Assembly: GCA_017893485.1 (NCBI GenBank)
Contig: CM030368.1
Span: 109,685,549-109,749,548 of the forward strand
Origin: Hemerocallis citrina
Lineage: Eukaryota; Streptophyta; Magnoliopsida; Asparagales; Asphodelaceae
DNA: 64,000 nucleotides
Reading direction: 5' to 3'
Of this stretch, positions 55,036-64,000 are shown one piece after another. How positions within the stretch are numbered: the first letter of the stretch is position 1; each line of letters starts with the position of its first letter. Both the position numbers and the translations under genes were made by a program. The notes beneath the pieces are model-generated. The model was not told where the DNA came from. It did not search any database and saw only the letters and a program-made list of their open reading frames with translations.

Positions 55036-55264
55036 ATTTTAAGAACTAAGATATATCAGTGTGAGCCAGGTCCTGTTTAACTTCGCAGCCAAACTCAACC
55101 AATTTCTCCTTATGTCATACTTACAGCCTTTCCTCAATAATCGGCTTTCTATGCCTACAGGGTCACTTTTGGTTAATAAGGCCTAACTATGCTGTTATGA
55201 TATACTTAGAATAAAATGAATCACAACCAAAAGGAGTTTATGTGCAAAACGAAGTTACAAACTA
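55036..55264. other. Flank of the viral insertion, no gene seen
   Basis: It may include viral leader sequence beyond the poly(A) signal, but I cannot show that. The left viral border is therefore uncertain. Confidence 0.35.
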
Positions 55265-55281
55265 GGCATATAATACAAAAG

Positions 55282-55291
55282 TTTATTTATT
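55282..55291 (-). terminator. Viral poly(A) signal
   Basis: Two overlapping AATAAA on the minus strand, about 190 bases below the expected transcription start. That short distance matches the terminally redundant pregenomic RNA of caulimovirids. Confidence 0.6.
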
Positions 55292-55299
55292 TGGGGAAC

Positions 55300-55786
55300 A
55301 TAGTGGATACATAGTAAAGAGGTTTTCCTTTCGGGAAATCCCTTAACGACTTAAGAAAAACTTACAATTAGTTCAAGCTTAAGGAGCTTGTTCATTACAG
55401 TACATGCAATATTTTACAAAGTAGTGGTGAGGGAGAACATCGGAGTACAAGAGGAGTTTTTGAAGCGGGGTAAGGGATTAGATGTCTTGTGGAGAATGAG
55501 AGGGGTGGTATTTATAGAGGTTTTTTGGAGAGGAGAAGAAGTCTGTAACAAGTACTTGAAGGAGAATCTACACTTCTCTAGTGGGGGTCTTTTTTGAGTG
55601 GATGTTTCTTTACACGTGGCTACCTGGAGTCCATACCTTTCTGAGTGGAGGTATTAGTGGAAGTCTCTTTAGATGTGGCTTTCTGGAGGCCACACCTTTC
55701 GGGGTGGAGGAATCTAGGTAGGTATCAATCTGTGCAGGAATATTCTGAGTGGAGTTATCCGGGGTGGAGTTAGTCTGAGTGGAGTT
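55300..55786 (-). promoter_or_regulatory. Viral intergenic region with pregenomic promoter
   Basis: On the minus strand, after the transactivator stop, come repeated ACTCCACTCAGA/ACTCCACCCCGG words (55690-55786), pairs around GGCCTCCAGAAAGCC and GACTCCAGGTAGCC, then CTCTATAAATACC at 55509-55519 and a CT-rich start region. The layout resembles a caulimovirid full-length promoter with upstream enhancer repeats. Confidence 0.65.
55509..55519 (-). promoter_or_regulatory. TATA box of the viral promoter
   Basis: CTCTATAAATA on the minus strand, unmutated, with a likely start near 55480. Confidence 0.7.
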
Positions 55787-57722
55787 TAGGTGTCCAAATT
55801 ATGTTGGGCCACCGAATCTAAGGACATTGGGGTCATGGGATTATTGTCGTCACAATCCCCTGTGTGACAGGTTGTCTATTTGGGATAGAAGCGGTTTATC
55901 TTCAGGAATCTCCTTTTCACTTTCTGTCACTGTCTCCTTTTCTTTTGAGACAGCAGTCTTCACTGCTTGTGCCACCTGTGTCACAATCATAGTGCGGATT
56001 GATTCTTTTCTTTTGCTCTTCTTGTGTTTGGGTTGGATCCTTTCTGGTTGCTTCTGGAATCCTTCAATCTGTTGGAGGAGCTGCAGAATTTGGTCATACT
56101 TGTTTGGTTCTGTAATATCTTGGTTGTCCATAGGGTCTTTGCCCTTGTTTTAACTTTTTGGCAAAGTCACAACCATCAACGGATTTGGTGTGTCATTACC
56201 GGTAGCCGTTCGCTCCGGACTAGCCATTGGTATTGTAGACCCAATGATATCTCTGTGAAGGTTTTTTGGCAAAACCTCAGTCATAAACGGACTTGATGTG
56301 TCTTTACTGGTTGCCGTTTGGGCCAGACTAGCTATTGAATTTGTAGGCTCAATAGTACCTCTTTCTGCATTTAGAGGGAAATGCAAACCCTTCTCATCCC
56401 ACTTATTATAGATTGGAGGAGCAGTCTGTGATGGATTTTTAGGTGGAAATCTGGTCTGGAATAGTTGTTGCTCCAAGCTTGCTATCTTTTCCTGTAATTT
56501 CTGTTTTTCCAAAAGTCAGACAGTTCTTATTTTCATTTAGTGTTCTTACCGTTCTTGACATTGCCTCGCAATGGTCACAAAATAGGATTTTCCCTGCATA
56601 TCCTTTGTAATAGAGTATTCCAGGGGAGTTTCCTGCATAGATCTTAAGGAAGGAGAAACAAAGTAGTTATGTCCTAAGTAGCTTCTAGCTACATCTAAAG
56701 CTTCTGACAAATCATAGAAACCTTTATAAAATGGATTTTTAAAGTTCTTAATACTGTCTACTACTTCTATCCAAGTATGAAAAACACCCACTAAATTATC
56801 TTGAAGAACTGCATAAAACTTGTATCCTCTTCTAATAAGGAATTCATAGCTGCTAAGAAATATTTTTGGTCTTTTCGATTAAATGCAATCCATAAATTGT
56901 CTAGGATGCATTGTTGTTCTTTTGACGTAGAAATATGAGAATATGTTCTGAAAGGAGGATTACCGTTGAAAAAACAAAAGGTTCTTGGTTTCCGAATCTC
57001 ATTCGTTCTTGGGGGGTTCTATTTTCACTGGTCTGCTGACTGTTCTGTGGGGGAAACATGTTGTCTGAATGGATACCTGGTTGTGGTGGTGGCCTCGCCA
57101 TCTGCATATTGTCATAAAAAGTATTCATTAGATCATACTCTTGTGGTGTTTGCAAGAGATGAGAAATTCGTGTATTAATTAATTGTCTCCTAACCAGGTT
57201 TTCATAACCATCCTCAGAAGGATCAAAATGTTCAGCTAAGGTGTATAAAAAATGCTTGTCACAGATGCAGCTAATACTTATATAAAAGGCTTCGATAGAA
57301 CATAATTGCAAAAAATGGAATAAAGTAAAGTTTATATCTGTATAATCTAGGAATGGATTTGGAAAATTGCTAATATTAGGATGTACCATATCATTATCTA
57401 CTCCTTCATTCTGTCTTACACTTATTGTGAGAAACACTTCTGATGTAGAATGTACTCCAAGGTTTTTAAGATTTTTTGCCTTTTGCCGAATAATTTGAGC
57501 ATACCTTTGTTCTCGAATTTCTTTTAATCTGTCGGATATAATTGTAGCATGTGGTTTTTTCACCCACCAATATTCTAATAGCTCATGAAGAGTTGCTACA
57601 TTCTTTATTTTTGTGATTACATAAATGAATTCATTTTCTGTGCAATGTTCTAAAAAGGCAATGACTTCTGTTAATACTAGGTCTTCTTGAGTTACATTAT
57701 ATGTTTGTGGATGGTCATCCAC
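55787..57722 (-). pseudogene. Viral transactivator/viroplasmin-like gene
   Basis: ATG at 57722. The N-terminal 270 residues (56901-57722) have no named motif I recognise. Next, around 56850-56660, comes a viroplasmin-type domain with GVFHTWIEVVDSIKNF and YKGFYDLSEALDVARSYLG, as in caulimovirus inclusion-body/transactivator proteins. The gene continues with a short coiled coil (QEKIASLEQQLF) and Pro/Thr-rich repeats. A Lys-rich segment and an acidic C-terminus follow at 55787-56131. Frameshifts lie near 56940, 56520 and 56140, and two missing bases near 55867 change the last residues. The protein normally forms viral factories and promotes reinitiation on polycistronic RNA. It is broken here. 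Confidence 0.75.
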
Positions 57723-57890
57723 ATTAAGTAGGTCAAAGGATGTACCTATGTTGGTGGGGTATTAGCTCCCGTGTCTACTAGCCCATACTGATGGAGCAGG
57801 CGGCTAAGAGTATCGGGTAAGATATTAGTACTGCCTTTGATGTGCTTAAAAGTGATCTATGTGCTAAGGTGAAGGCACCGATCTAGACAA
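57723..57890 (-). other. Spacer between RT and transactivator genes
   Basis: 168 bases with no open frame of note. A short internal intergenic region is usual here in caulimovirids. Confidence 0.5.
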
Positions 57891-60293
57891 TTAAGCCAAT
57901 CGTCTAGAGCTACGCTTAGGTTCTAAAGCCAATTTTGAATGAAAAGAAACTATGGCTTCACAGTCTGTTCGAACAGTTATTTCTTTTTTAAAAATAATAA
58001 ATAGTTCAAAACTATCTAAAGCATAAGAGATGACTAATGATTCTGCATCAATACTGCTAATGTTACATTTTTCTTTATATTTACCACTAGCATAGTGGCA
58101 AATTCTTTCTAAACTTTTATCAGAATACTTATTTGGTTTAGCAATCAAAGTTGCGCCCCAGCTTGTATAGCAACTGTCTGATTCTACAATTAGATAGTCT
58201 GAATCCAATGGTAAAGCTAATTCTGGGAGTTCTCTAAGCAATCTCTTAATTTGTTGGACTAACTTGACATCTTCTTGGTTAAAGTATCTTTGTCCTTTCT
58301 GGGAAGTTTTTGCATATAAGGGTCCTGCAATTTTGCCTAAATTCTTTATAAATGGTCTTGCATAATTGACCAACCCTAAAAATTGTTGGAGCTGTTTTAA
58401 TTCTTCTAATTTGCATGGAAAATCTAATGCTTTTTGGGCAATATGGGGTTGTAATTTAATTTTTCCATGCCCAATAATGGCTCCTAAAAATTCGATTTGT
58501 GGTTTATACAGCTGCATCTTTATCTTACTAATTATGATACAATGATTAATAAATTCTGAAATATTAGTCTGCAAATGACCTCTGTGTTCTTGGCTTGTTT
58601 TACTAAAAACTAGAATATCATCTATATAAATAACAGCAATTTTTTTGTGTTTTAGAAAAATTTCATCCATCTTTCTTTGGAAAACAGATGGTGTATTCTT
58701 AAGGCCAAAAGGTATGACGAGCCATTCAAAATGTCCTTCAGGACATGTAAATGTTGTCCATTCGACACTTTCAGGATGCATCTTAATCTGCCAAAATCCG
58801 GATTTCCAATCAAATTTACTAAAGATGTTACATCCTTGTATTCGATTAATTAATCTGGTTTTGTCTGGAATATCATATTCATCATCTCTGGTATTGTCAT
58901 TTAGTCTTTTGTAATTAATTACCATTCGACTTTTTCCTCTAGCTATTTCACTGTGTTTTCTAACAATAAAAGCAGCAGATCTATGGGGACTTTCGGACCT
59001 CCTAATAACTCCTAATTTTAGTAGTTCTGTAATATACATTTTAAAATCATTTATATCTTGGTTTGTGGCATTTATTTTTGCTGTTCTAACTTTATATTCA
59101 GGGTTTATAATATCTAGCTTACACATGACCTTATCTTTATCCCAATACTTTAGTATTTCTTCACTAATTATTCCTGATTTTTCTATTTTTGATATTAATT
59201 GTTCAATATCTTGTTCACTTATGAGGGTGTAATAAAGATGTTCTAGATTCATAGAGTCTGCGTGGACTTCTATCTCATGCTCTTTATCTTTGTCATGATT
59301 CTCATGCTCTTTATCTATGTCATGATTACTATAATTGTCATTAGGAATTACATTATGTAACTTACATTGCCTTTCATGAGGACAATTGCATTCTTTTTCT
59401 TCTTTGGAATTTTCTAGTTCTCTTGTCATGGTTGGTTCATCATGTGTATAAATTGGTGTAAAGATTTTATGTTTCTGCAACTGTAAGCAATCTTTACTTA
59501 TTAGCATACTTCCTTTATCCTTTAATAAGAAGCTTAATCCCAAAATCAAATCATTGCTTAGGTCATGTTGTCTAACCCATGTAGATTCTTTAGGTAATGT
59601 GTATTCTATACTTTCTCCATAGTTGGTTTCAAATCTAATTTTACTATTTGGGGTTAATAGATCATCATACGTAAAAACTTTTTCATCCATTTGTTGGGCT
59701 ACTACAGGTTTTGAGGCTTTTACTATGTATTGTTTTGGGATTATATCTTTATTTATAATACAGTTCGTATACCCTGTATCTATTAATGCCAGACACTTTA
59801 CTTCATAGGCCATCATTCTTACCACACATCTAACTTTTAGTGCCTTTAGTCTATATTTATTGCATATTTGAATTAGATCAATTTGATGTGGATCTATTCT
59901 TTGTTCATTTTGGTCTACTACCATTTTTCCTCTATCTAACCTTTCTTCTATTGTTTCTACCTTTGTATAAAGGAGTTTTTGTGTATCTTCTAAATTTTCT
60001 ATTCTTTTTCTTAGGATTTTTACTTCATCAGTATTTACTGTTGATTTGGGTATTGAATGACTAATTGTGATATTGTAATTCTTTTCTATGCAATTCATGC
60101 AACCTTCTTGATAACATTTGGAACATTTTATTCTGTTCATCTTACTAGGGTACCCTTTACAAAATAAACATGGCATTCTATTCATATCTGTTCGGGTTTG
60201 CCAGTCGTGTTTACAAGTCTCCAATAAGCTCGAGGTCGATAATATTAATGATGGAGCCATTTGTCCCTTACTAGTAGATTCTATGTTCATCAT
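57891..60293 (-). CDS. Viral protease, reverse transcriptase and RNase H (open over 800 residues)
   Basis: A single uninterrupted frame of 800 residues. The N-terminus has three CxxC pairs (Cys42/45, 57/60, 65/68), then a coiled coil (residues 90-120). The aspartic protease has Asp-Thr-Gly at 172-174 (CLALIDTGYTNCII). RT motifs include RMVINYKRLND, FGLKNTPSVFQRKM and the catalytic YIDDILVFSK near residue 555. RNase H has IVESDSCYTSWGATL, SIDAESLVISYALDSFE and VRTDCEAIVSF (residues about 700-775) and ends SSRRLA. It would copy the pregenomic RNA. The open frame is notable for an integrated copy; the final residues may be clipped by a mutation, as family members usually continue past SSRR. Confidence 0.9.
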   Translation of the reverse strand: MMNIESTSKGQMAPSLILSTSSLLETCKHDWQTRTDMNRMPCLFCKGYPSKMNRIKCSKCYQEGCMNCIEKNYNITISHSIPKSTVNTDEVKILRKRIENLEDTQKLLYTKVETIEERLDRGKMVVDQNEQRIDPHQIDLIQICNKYRLKALKVRCVVRMMAYEVKCLALIDTGYTNCIINKDIIPKQYIVKASKPVVAQQMDEKVFTYDDLLTPNSKIRFETNYGESIEYTLPKESTWVRQHDLSNDLILGLSFLLKDKGSMLISKDCLQLQKHKIFTPIYTHDEPTMTRELENSKEEKECNCPHERQCKLHNVIPNDNYSNHDIDKEHENHDKDKEHEIEVHADSMNLEHLYYTLISEQDIEQLISKIEKSGIISEEILKYWDKDKVMCKLDIINPEYKVRTAKINATNQDINDFKMYITELLKLGVIRRSESPHRSAAFIVRKHSEIARGKSRMVINYKRLNDNTRDDEYDIPDKTRLINRIQGCNIFSKFDWKSGFWQIKMHPESVEWTTFTCPEGHFEWLVIPFGLKNTPSVFQRKMDEIFLKHKKIAVIYIDDILVFSKTSQEHRGHLQTNISEFINHCIIISKIKMQLYKPQIEFLGAIIGHGKIKLQPHIAQKALDFPCKLEELKQLQQFLGLVNYARPFIKNLGKIAGPLYAKTSQKGQRYFNQEDVKLVQQIKRLLRELPELALPLDSDYLIVESDSCYTSWGATLIAKPNKYSDKSLERICHYASGKYKEKCNISSIDAESLVISYALDSFELFIIFKKEITVRTDCEAIVSFHSKLALEPKRSSRRLA

Positions 60294-61806
60294 GTCTAAA
60301 TCAGAGAAGTCTATTTCTGGTATATTGGGAAATGGTGCAAAATCTTCAATTAATTCATTTGGCTCATTTTCTTCATCAAAGTCTTTTATGGTGACAATCG
60401 AATAATTGATTCAGAATCAGATACTGTTTTGTCAATATTAATCAAATCCCATTTGTGCATTCTATGAGTATGCTATTTTTATCATGTCTATTTATTCTTT
60501 TAGGACAAGTCCTACTCAAATATTCTGAGCTACCACATGTATAACATTCGAGTTTATTTTTATACAATCTATTTGGCTTAAACTTTCTAACATGTTTCTG
60601 AGGGTCTAGATATGGTTTTCGTCTGTTTGACTTTCTTAAAAAAACATTTTTTTTCAATCTATACTTTGTGTTTTCTTTTGTGTATCTGCTATGTTCTTTA
60701 TAAGTTCTAGTTTTTCTTTCTCCTATACCATATGTCTGAGGAGTGTATATTTCTTTTCAAAACCCATAATCTGAAATTTTTAATTGTTTCTGAATTTGTA
60801 TTTCTGTACATTTTTCTTTTAATACATTAATAACATATTGTATTCTTTGTCCTATTGACCATGGGTGATCTGGTCCGGCTGTCCTAACTTCTGGCCAATT
60901 TTTTCATTTTTATGCTATTTCTATTCCTAAGGCTCCAGGGATTTTTCTAAATAATTTGTCTCCTAAATCTTGGTTAAAAGCATTTCTTGAAATACAAGTA
61001 TAATAAAAATAATTATTAAGAAATTTCTTTATATACTTCCATTTGTATAAACTTAATTGTTCCAAAGTTCTGATATCATCCTTTTGTTATCCTATCGTTC
61101 CCATATTCGGATCTTCTCCCATAACTAAAGCTTGTATTTTATTTACAAAATTATAGGGATAACATTAGCATTGTATTATAATCTTCCACATATGAAACTT
61201 TAAAGACTTCCCATAAGGCCCTGACACTTTCTCATAAGAACGTTTCAAATACTTATACATTTCTTCTGTTTCTAAATTTAAAGATGTTCTATAATAATCT
61301 CCTATCAGTGTATATTTCCATACATCTAATATATTTGACCAAGCTTGTAGATCAGGGCATCTAGGTTTAGAATCTGAGCTTCTCCTCTAGTCTGAAACTT
61401 AATTTGTTGCTCTAAAGGTTGTCTTCTTTCCTAAGTTTTATATTTATTTTTAGGTTCTTTGTAATCATCTACTCTAAGTCTGGGGGTATTGCCACTTCTA
61501 TAAGCACTATGGCCAATTCCAACTCTTGACGGATTATATATTGGTGTCCCTCGATAGGGAGAAGTAACTTCCGATTCTTCTACTAGATCCTTTTGATATG
61601 ATATCTCTGAGATTTGTGTTACATTATCTATTTCTTCTTGTAGGATTCCGATTCTGATATTTTGTTCTATATCATAGTATAAATATTTATGTTCCTTTAT
61701 AGAACCATTCATATAATGCATATCTTCTAGTTCTAATAATTCTTTCTATGCTTAATTTTGTAGGATAGAGAATCCTATCAGTTTCTGATACTAATGTTTC
61801 AAGGCA
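60294..61806 (-). pseudogene. Viral coat-protein region with zinc knuckle
   Basis: Broken frames between the movement protein and the RT gene. At 60442-60657 a basic segment leads to a zinc knuckle ECYTCGSSEYLSRTCPKR, the RNA-binding end of caulimovirid capsid proteins; one position where His is expected reads Tyr/Leu. At 61431-61721 lies an acidic, Tyr-rich segment (YRGTPIYNPSRVGIGHSAY). Between them capsid-like sequence is interrupted by several stops (for example near 60750, 60905, 61090, 61390). Confidence 0.65.
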
Positions 61807-62760
61807 TTATATATGTACTAAGTCAGATTTTACATCCATTTCTAATTCTTGTATGTTTCTGTGGACTTGTGGGACATAATCTGTAAAACGTATGCTAGTT
61901 CTACCTTTTTCTTGATAAACTAATGCCTCTTGAAGTACAAGAGTTTTTACTGGATTTATGAAGTTGTCCAAATTCCATTCTAATCCTGCTAGTCTTTGGG
62001 AATCATACGTTAATGGTTTTACCATTTTTATTCCTTTGCTGCTTAATAAATCAACTATTTCTGTTACGTTTACTCTATATTTTACCTTTGAATTGGTTGT
62101 AGTTCGTCCTAAAAATGCTATATGTACAAATAGGTTATCTCCATTGTGGACTTCTTCATATCCTTTTGTCTGAATTCCGATATGGATATATCGTGTAAAA
62201 TCTTGATGAGTTATCATAAAATCTGGGCTACAATAAAATATTCCTGAATTGCTGTTCATGTCAACTTCTACATTGGCTATCATACCTCTTGCAATATCAT
62301 TCCATCTATTATCATATAAGGTGATTAGAGCTTTGCAGCCTAAGTTTTTTCTCATAAGTCTCTTAATACATATGACTATTAAACCTAAATGAATTAATTT
62401 ATACCGTGAGGTTATAAGTTCATGTCCCGCTTCCCGACTTACTAAAGGTAGACTAGATGTTTGGTTTCCCAGACAGCTTAGTGCTTGTTCTCGGTTATGT
62501 CTAAAAAACTCTGGTCTAAATTCAAAACGCCCAGTTTGGTAAAGAATTTTTGGGTTTAAGATATTGAGTCCTTCCTTTTGAAATCTTTCATAGTCTTGTT
62601 CAGGATCTATAAGTTCTCCGAGTTGAATATCATAATTGCTTGACCTTCTGGAAAGTAGTCTTTCGATAAATGGTCTTGTCCTACTTGTAGATCCTTGATC
62701 TGGCCTGATTGTACTAGAGGATCCTGTATATGATTGAATTTCTGTTTGTGTCCTACTCAT
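61807..62760 (-). CDS. Viral movement protein (30K superfamily)
   Basis: 317 residues, open from ATG 62760 to the stop at 61807. The core at about residues 120-200 has KLIHLGLIVICIKRLMR, CKALITLYDNRWND and GIFYCSPDFMITHQDF, the pattern of the caulimovirid movement protein with its conserved LxDxR and Asp residues. It would form tubules or widen plasmodesmata to move virus between cells. It lies upstream of the coat region and in the same direction; whether it was originally fused to the capsid in one polyprotein is unclear because the coat region is damaged. Confidence 0.85.
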   Translation of the reverse strand: MSRTQTEIQSYTGSSSTIRPDQGSTSRTRPFIERLLSRRSSNYDIQLGELIDPEQDYERFQKEGLNILNPKILYQTGRFEFRPEFFRHNREQALSCLGNQTSSLPLVSREAGHELITSRYKLIHLGLIVICIKRLMRKNLGCKALITLYDNRWNDIARGMIANVEVDMNSNSGIFYCSPDFMITHQDFTRYIHIGIQTKGYEEVHNGDNLFVHIAFLGRTTTNSKVKYRVNVTEIVDLLSSKGIKMVKPLTYDSQRLAGLEWNLDNFINPVKTLVLQEALVYQEKGRTSIRFTDYVPQVHRNIQELEMDVKSDLVHI

Positions 62761-63132
62761 GATTTTGATAATTCTTTCCTTTCTACTGGTCTAGTAGGAA
62801 AAGTAAATACTACCAGTTTTCTTGTAACTCTTTCTTTTCCTGTTGGCTCTAGTCTTACTGATCCTACTTTATGAGTAATCTTGCTATGGTTATTCTGGAA
62901 ATTTGATATTTCTAATTTCTGTAGTTTTTGCTCAACTTCTTCAATCCTGTTATCAGTTTTTGTTCCATCTCTTCAATTCTTTCGTGGATTTTAAGGATAA
63001 GCCTAATAATAGTATTATTTTGTTTAATAATAGTTCTTTTTGAGACTGATCTGCGTTATAATTACTATATCCTTCTGGGCCAGCTTGAAAAGTCTTTGTA
63101 TAATCTAAAGCTTCTAAATAGGCCTTTTGCAT
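62761..63132 (-). pseudogene. N-terminal coiled-coil region before the movement protein
   Basis: ATG at 63132 starts MQKAYLEALDYTKTFQAGPE, which resembles the start of caulimovirid polyproteins. The frame shifts near 63010 into a helix-rich segment (LILKIHERIEEMEQKL) and meets several stops before 62760. Confidence 0.5.
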
Positions 63133-63176
63133 TAACTAAGAAATCCTTTTTATTTTTTTTAATTGTAATTTATTAT

Positions 63177-63488
63177 TTATGACAACTTCGTGTACTTGGT
63201 TTTTTGTCTCAATGAATCTGGGTTCTCTTTACCTCGTGTAGAATGATGTAACCTTGAATTATTCTGGTCTTTTACGTAATCTAGCTTACTAGAAATATCC
63301 TTTAGAATCTGGTTTTTCTTCTTTAGGGATGAAAGGAAGTTATCTCTAAATTTTTGGTCTTCTATTTCTCTAGCATCGAGACTTCTTTTTAAATTTATGA
63401 CTAAGTCTATCAGTGTATTCTGAACTAGATCTTTGTTATGAAATAAATGCTTTATCTCGTCTGATTTTTCAAAATTACAATTAAGGAT
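63177..63488 (-). pseudogene. Small coiled-coil frame after the primer site (possible virion-associated protein)
   Basis: On the minus strand, 103 codons open after a TAG at 63491-63489 and end at 63177. They encode a helix-rich, charged protein (LIDLVINLKRSLDAREIED, FLSSLKKKNQILKDISSKLD). The frame above the TAG also reads on for some 20 codons towards the primer site, so the TAG may be a later mutation. Position and composition suggest the small coiled-coil protein that many caulimovirids encode early, but there is no specific motif. Confidence 0.45.
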
Positions 63489-63557
63489 CTATTTGTCTGA
63501 TGTAGTAACTAACCTAGGGTGGAAACAAGAGTCTAACTCTGAAGAATCTTTGGTTAA

Positions 63558-63569
63558 GCTCTGATACCA
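63558..63569 (-). other. Viral primer-binding site (tRNA-iMet)
   Basis: TGGTATCAGAGC on the minus strand, the complement of initiator Met-tRNA, used by caulimovirids to start minus-strand DNA. By convention it marks the genome origin. Confidence 0.85.
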
Positions 63570-63727
63570 AAAATTGGGGCTAAGTTACAATAAGTAAGTG
63601 AAGTTATCAAAGTCTAAGGTTTCTTAAAATTGCTATAAAGAAAATACGAGTTATCAATTTTAAACTTATCCCTACCGGGTACTCTCTCTTTAAATTATGT
63701 ATTTATATGTTCCCATTTTACGGTAGC
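63570..63727 (-). other. Short second intergenic stretch
   Basis: Only 158 bases separate the transactivator stop from the primer site here, with a CATATAAATAC on the minus strand near 63693. It does not resemble the intergenic region at 55265-55786. Confidence 0.5.
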
Positions 63728-64000
63728 TAGGTGTCCAAATTATGTAGGGCCACCGAATCTAAGGACATTGGGGTCATGGGATTGTTGTCGTCACTATCCC
63801 CTGTGTCTGACAGGTTGTCTATTTGGGATAGAAGAGGTTTATCTTCAGAAATCTCCTTTTCACTTTCTGTCACTGTCTCTTTTTCTTTTGAGACAGCTGT
63901 CTTCACTTCTTGTGCCACCTATGTCGCAATCATAGTGCGGATTGATTCTTTTCTTTTGCTCTTCTTGTGTTTGGGTTGGATCATTTTTCCTTTTCTTTTT
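63728..64000 (-). pseudogene. Second copy of the transactivator C-terminus, partial
   Basis: 63728-63982 aligns with 55787-56039 at over 90% by eye, with two extra bases near 63807. The frame ends at the stop at 63727 with residues SLDSVALHNLDT. After 63982 the two copies diverge. Confidence 0.85.

Larger units (their letters stand above)
55265..64000 (-). mobile_element. Endogenous caulimovirid (pararetrovirus) locus
   Basis: The minus strand reads, 5' to 3': transactivator end, short intergenic stretch, tRNA-Met primer site (63558), small coiled-coil frame, movement protein, coat region, protease-RT-RNase H, transactivator-like gene, intergenic region with promoter. Gene order MP-CP-RT-transactivator fits the cavemovirus/solendovirus side of Caulimoviridae better than badna- or florendoviruses, but that is inference. 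No integrase is present, as expected for these viruses, which enter genomes by illegitimate recombination. Several genes are broken. The right border lies outside the window or near 63982. Confidence 0.85.

Noticed and set aside
63558..63569. tRNA-Met gene
   Set aside because: Only the 12 bases complementary to the tRNA 3' end are present here and at 120 and 30769; these are primer-binding sites.

Overview
This is a stretch of plant nuclear DNA, most likely from a eudicot. It is almost entirely layered transposable elements plus one endogenous pararetrovirus, with one convincing host gene. The plant origin rests on Ty1/copia and Ty3/gypsy elements with plant-type primer-binding sites, hAT and Mutator-like (MULE) transposases, plant mobile domain (PMD) coding sequence, a plant DIR1-like lipid-transfer protein, and a caulimovirid sequence. 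I cannot name the species. The scaffold has a 500-N gap at 31891-32390.

Left flank (1-6.2 kb): a copia LTR running off the left edge, a hAT-like end, a 631-bp fold-back MITE, the intact intronless DIR1-like gene (2652-2963, minus) with its own TATA box, and a rearranged copy of a 3.5-kb LTR family (family 1).

Nested block (6.2-32.6 kb): a degenerate SIRE/Maximus-like copia element on the minus strand is split inside its reverse transcriptase by an 18.8-kb Tat-clade gypsy element (8188-27002; 5-bp duplication CATGC on both sides; two LTRs of about 95% identity by eye). The gypsy element carries gag, protease, RT, RNase H, a second 'archaeal-type' RNase H and integrase on the plus strand, all damaged. 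Downstream of pol, in antisense, it has a multi-exon gene with a domain resembling Pfam 'putative gypsy type transposon' and a coiled-coil/acidic tail, with its own TATA box, set among tandem and dispersed GC-rich repeats. The gypsy element is itself interrupted by a 3501-bp solo LTR (15005-18505; duplication CCAAC).

MULE/PMD block (33.0-53.9 kb): remnants of a PMD gene (plus) and a MuDR-type transposase (minus) converge. They are broken by a 3525-bp solo LTR (33638-37162; duplication CTCTG), by a family-1 LTR copy on the minus strand, by a near-intact hAT transposon inside that copy (40190-43696; 8-bp duplication, one frameshift in the transposase), and by a further AT-rich LTR-like repeat. 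Arrays of hairpin repeats lie at 38.4-38.8 and 53.3-53.8 kb.

Right end (55.2-64 kb): a minus-strand endogenous caulimovirid with tRNA-Met primer site, movement protein, coat region with zinc knuckle, protease-RT-RNase H, a viroplasmin/transactivator-like gene and an intergenic region that keeps a TATA box and poly(A) signal. The transactivator C-terminus recurs 7941 bp away, about one genome length, so the locus holds more than one genome equivalent. Most coding regions here are decayed; the DIR1-like gene, the hAT transposon and the viral RT and movement-protein frames are the best preserved.
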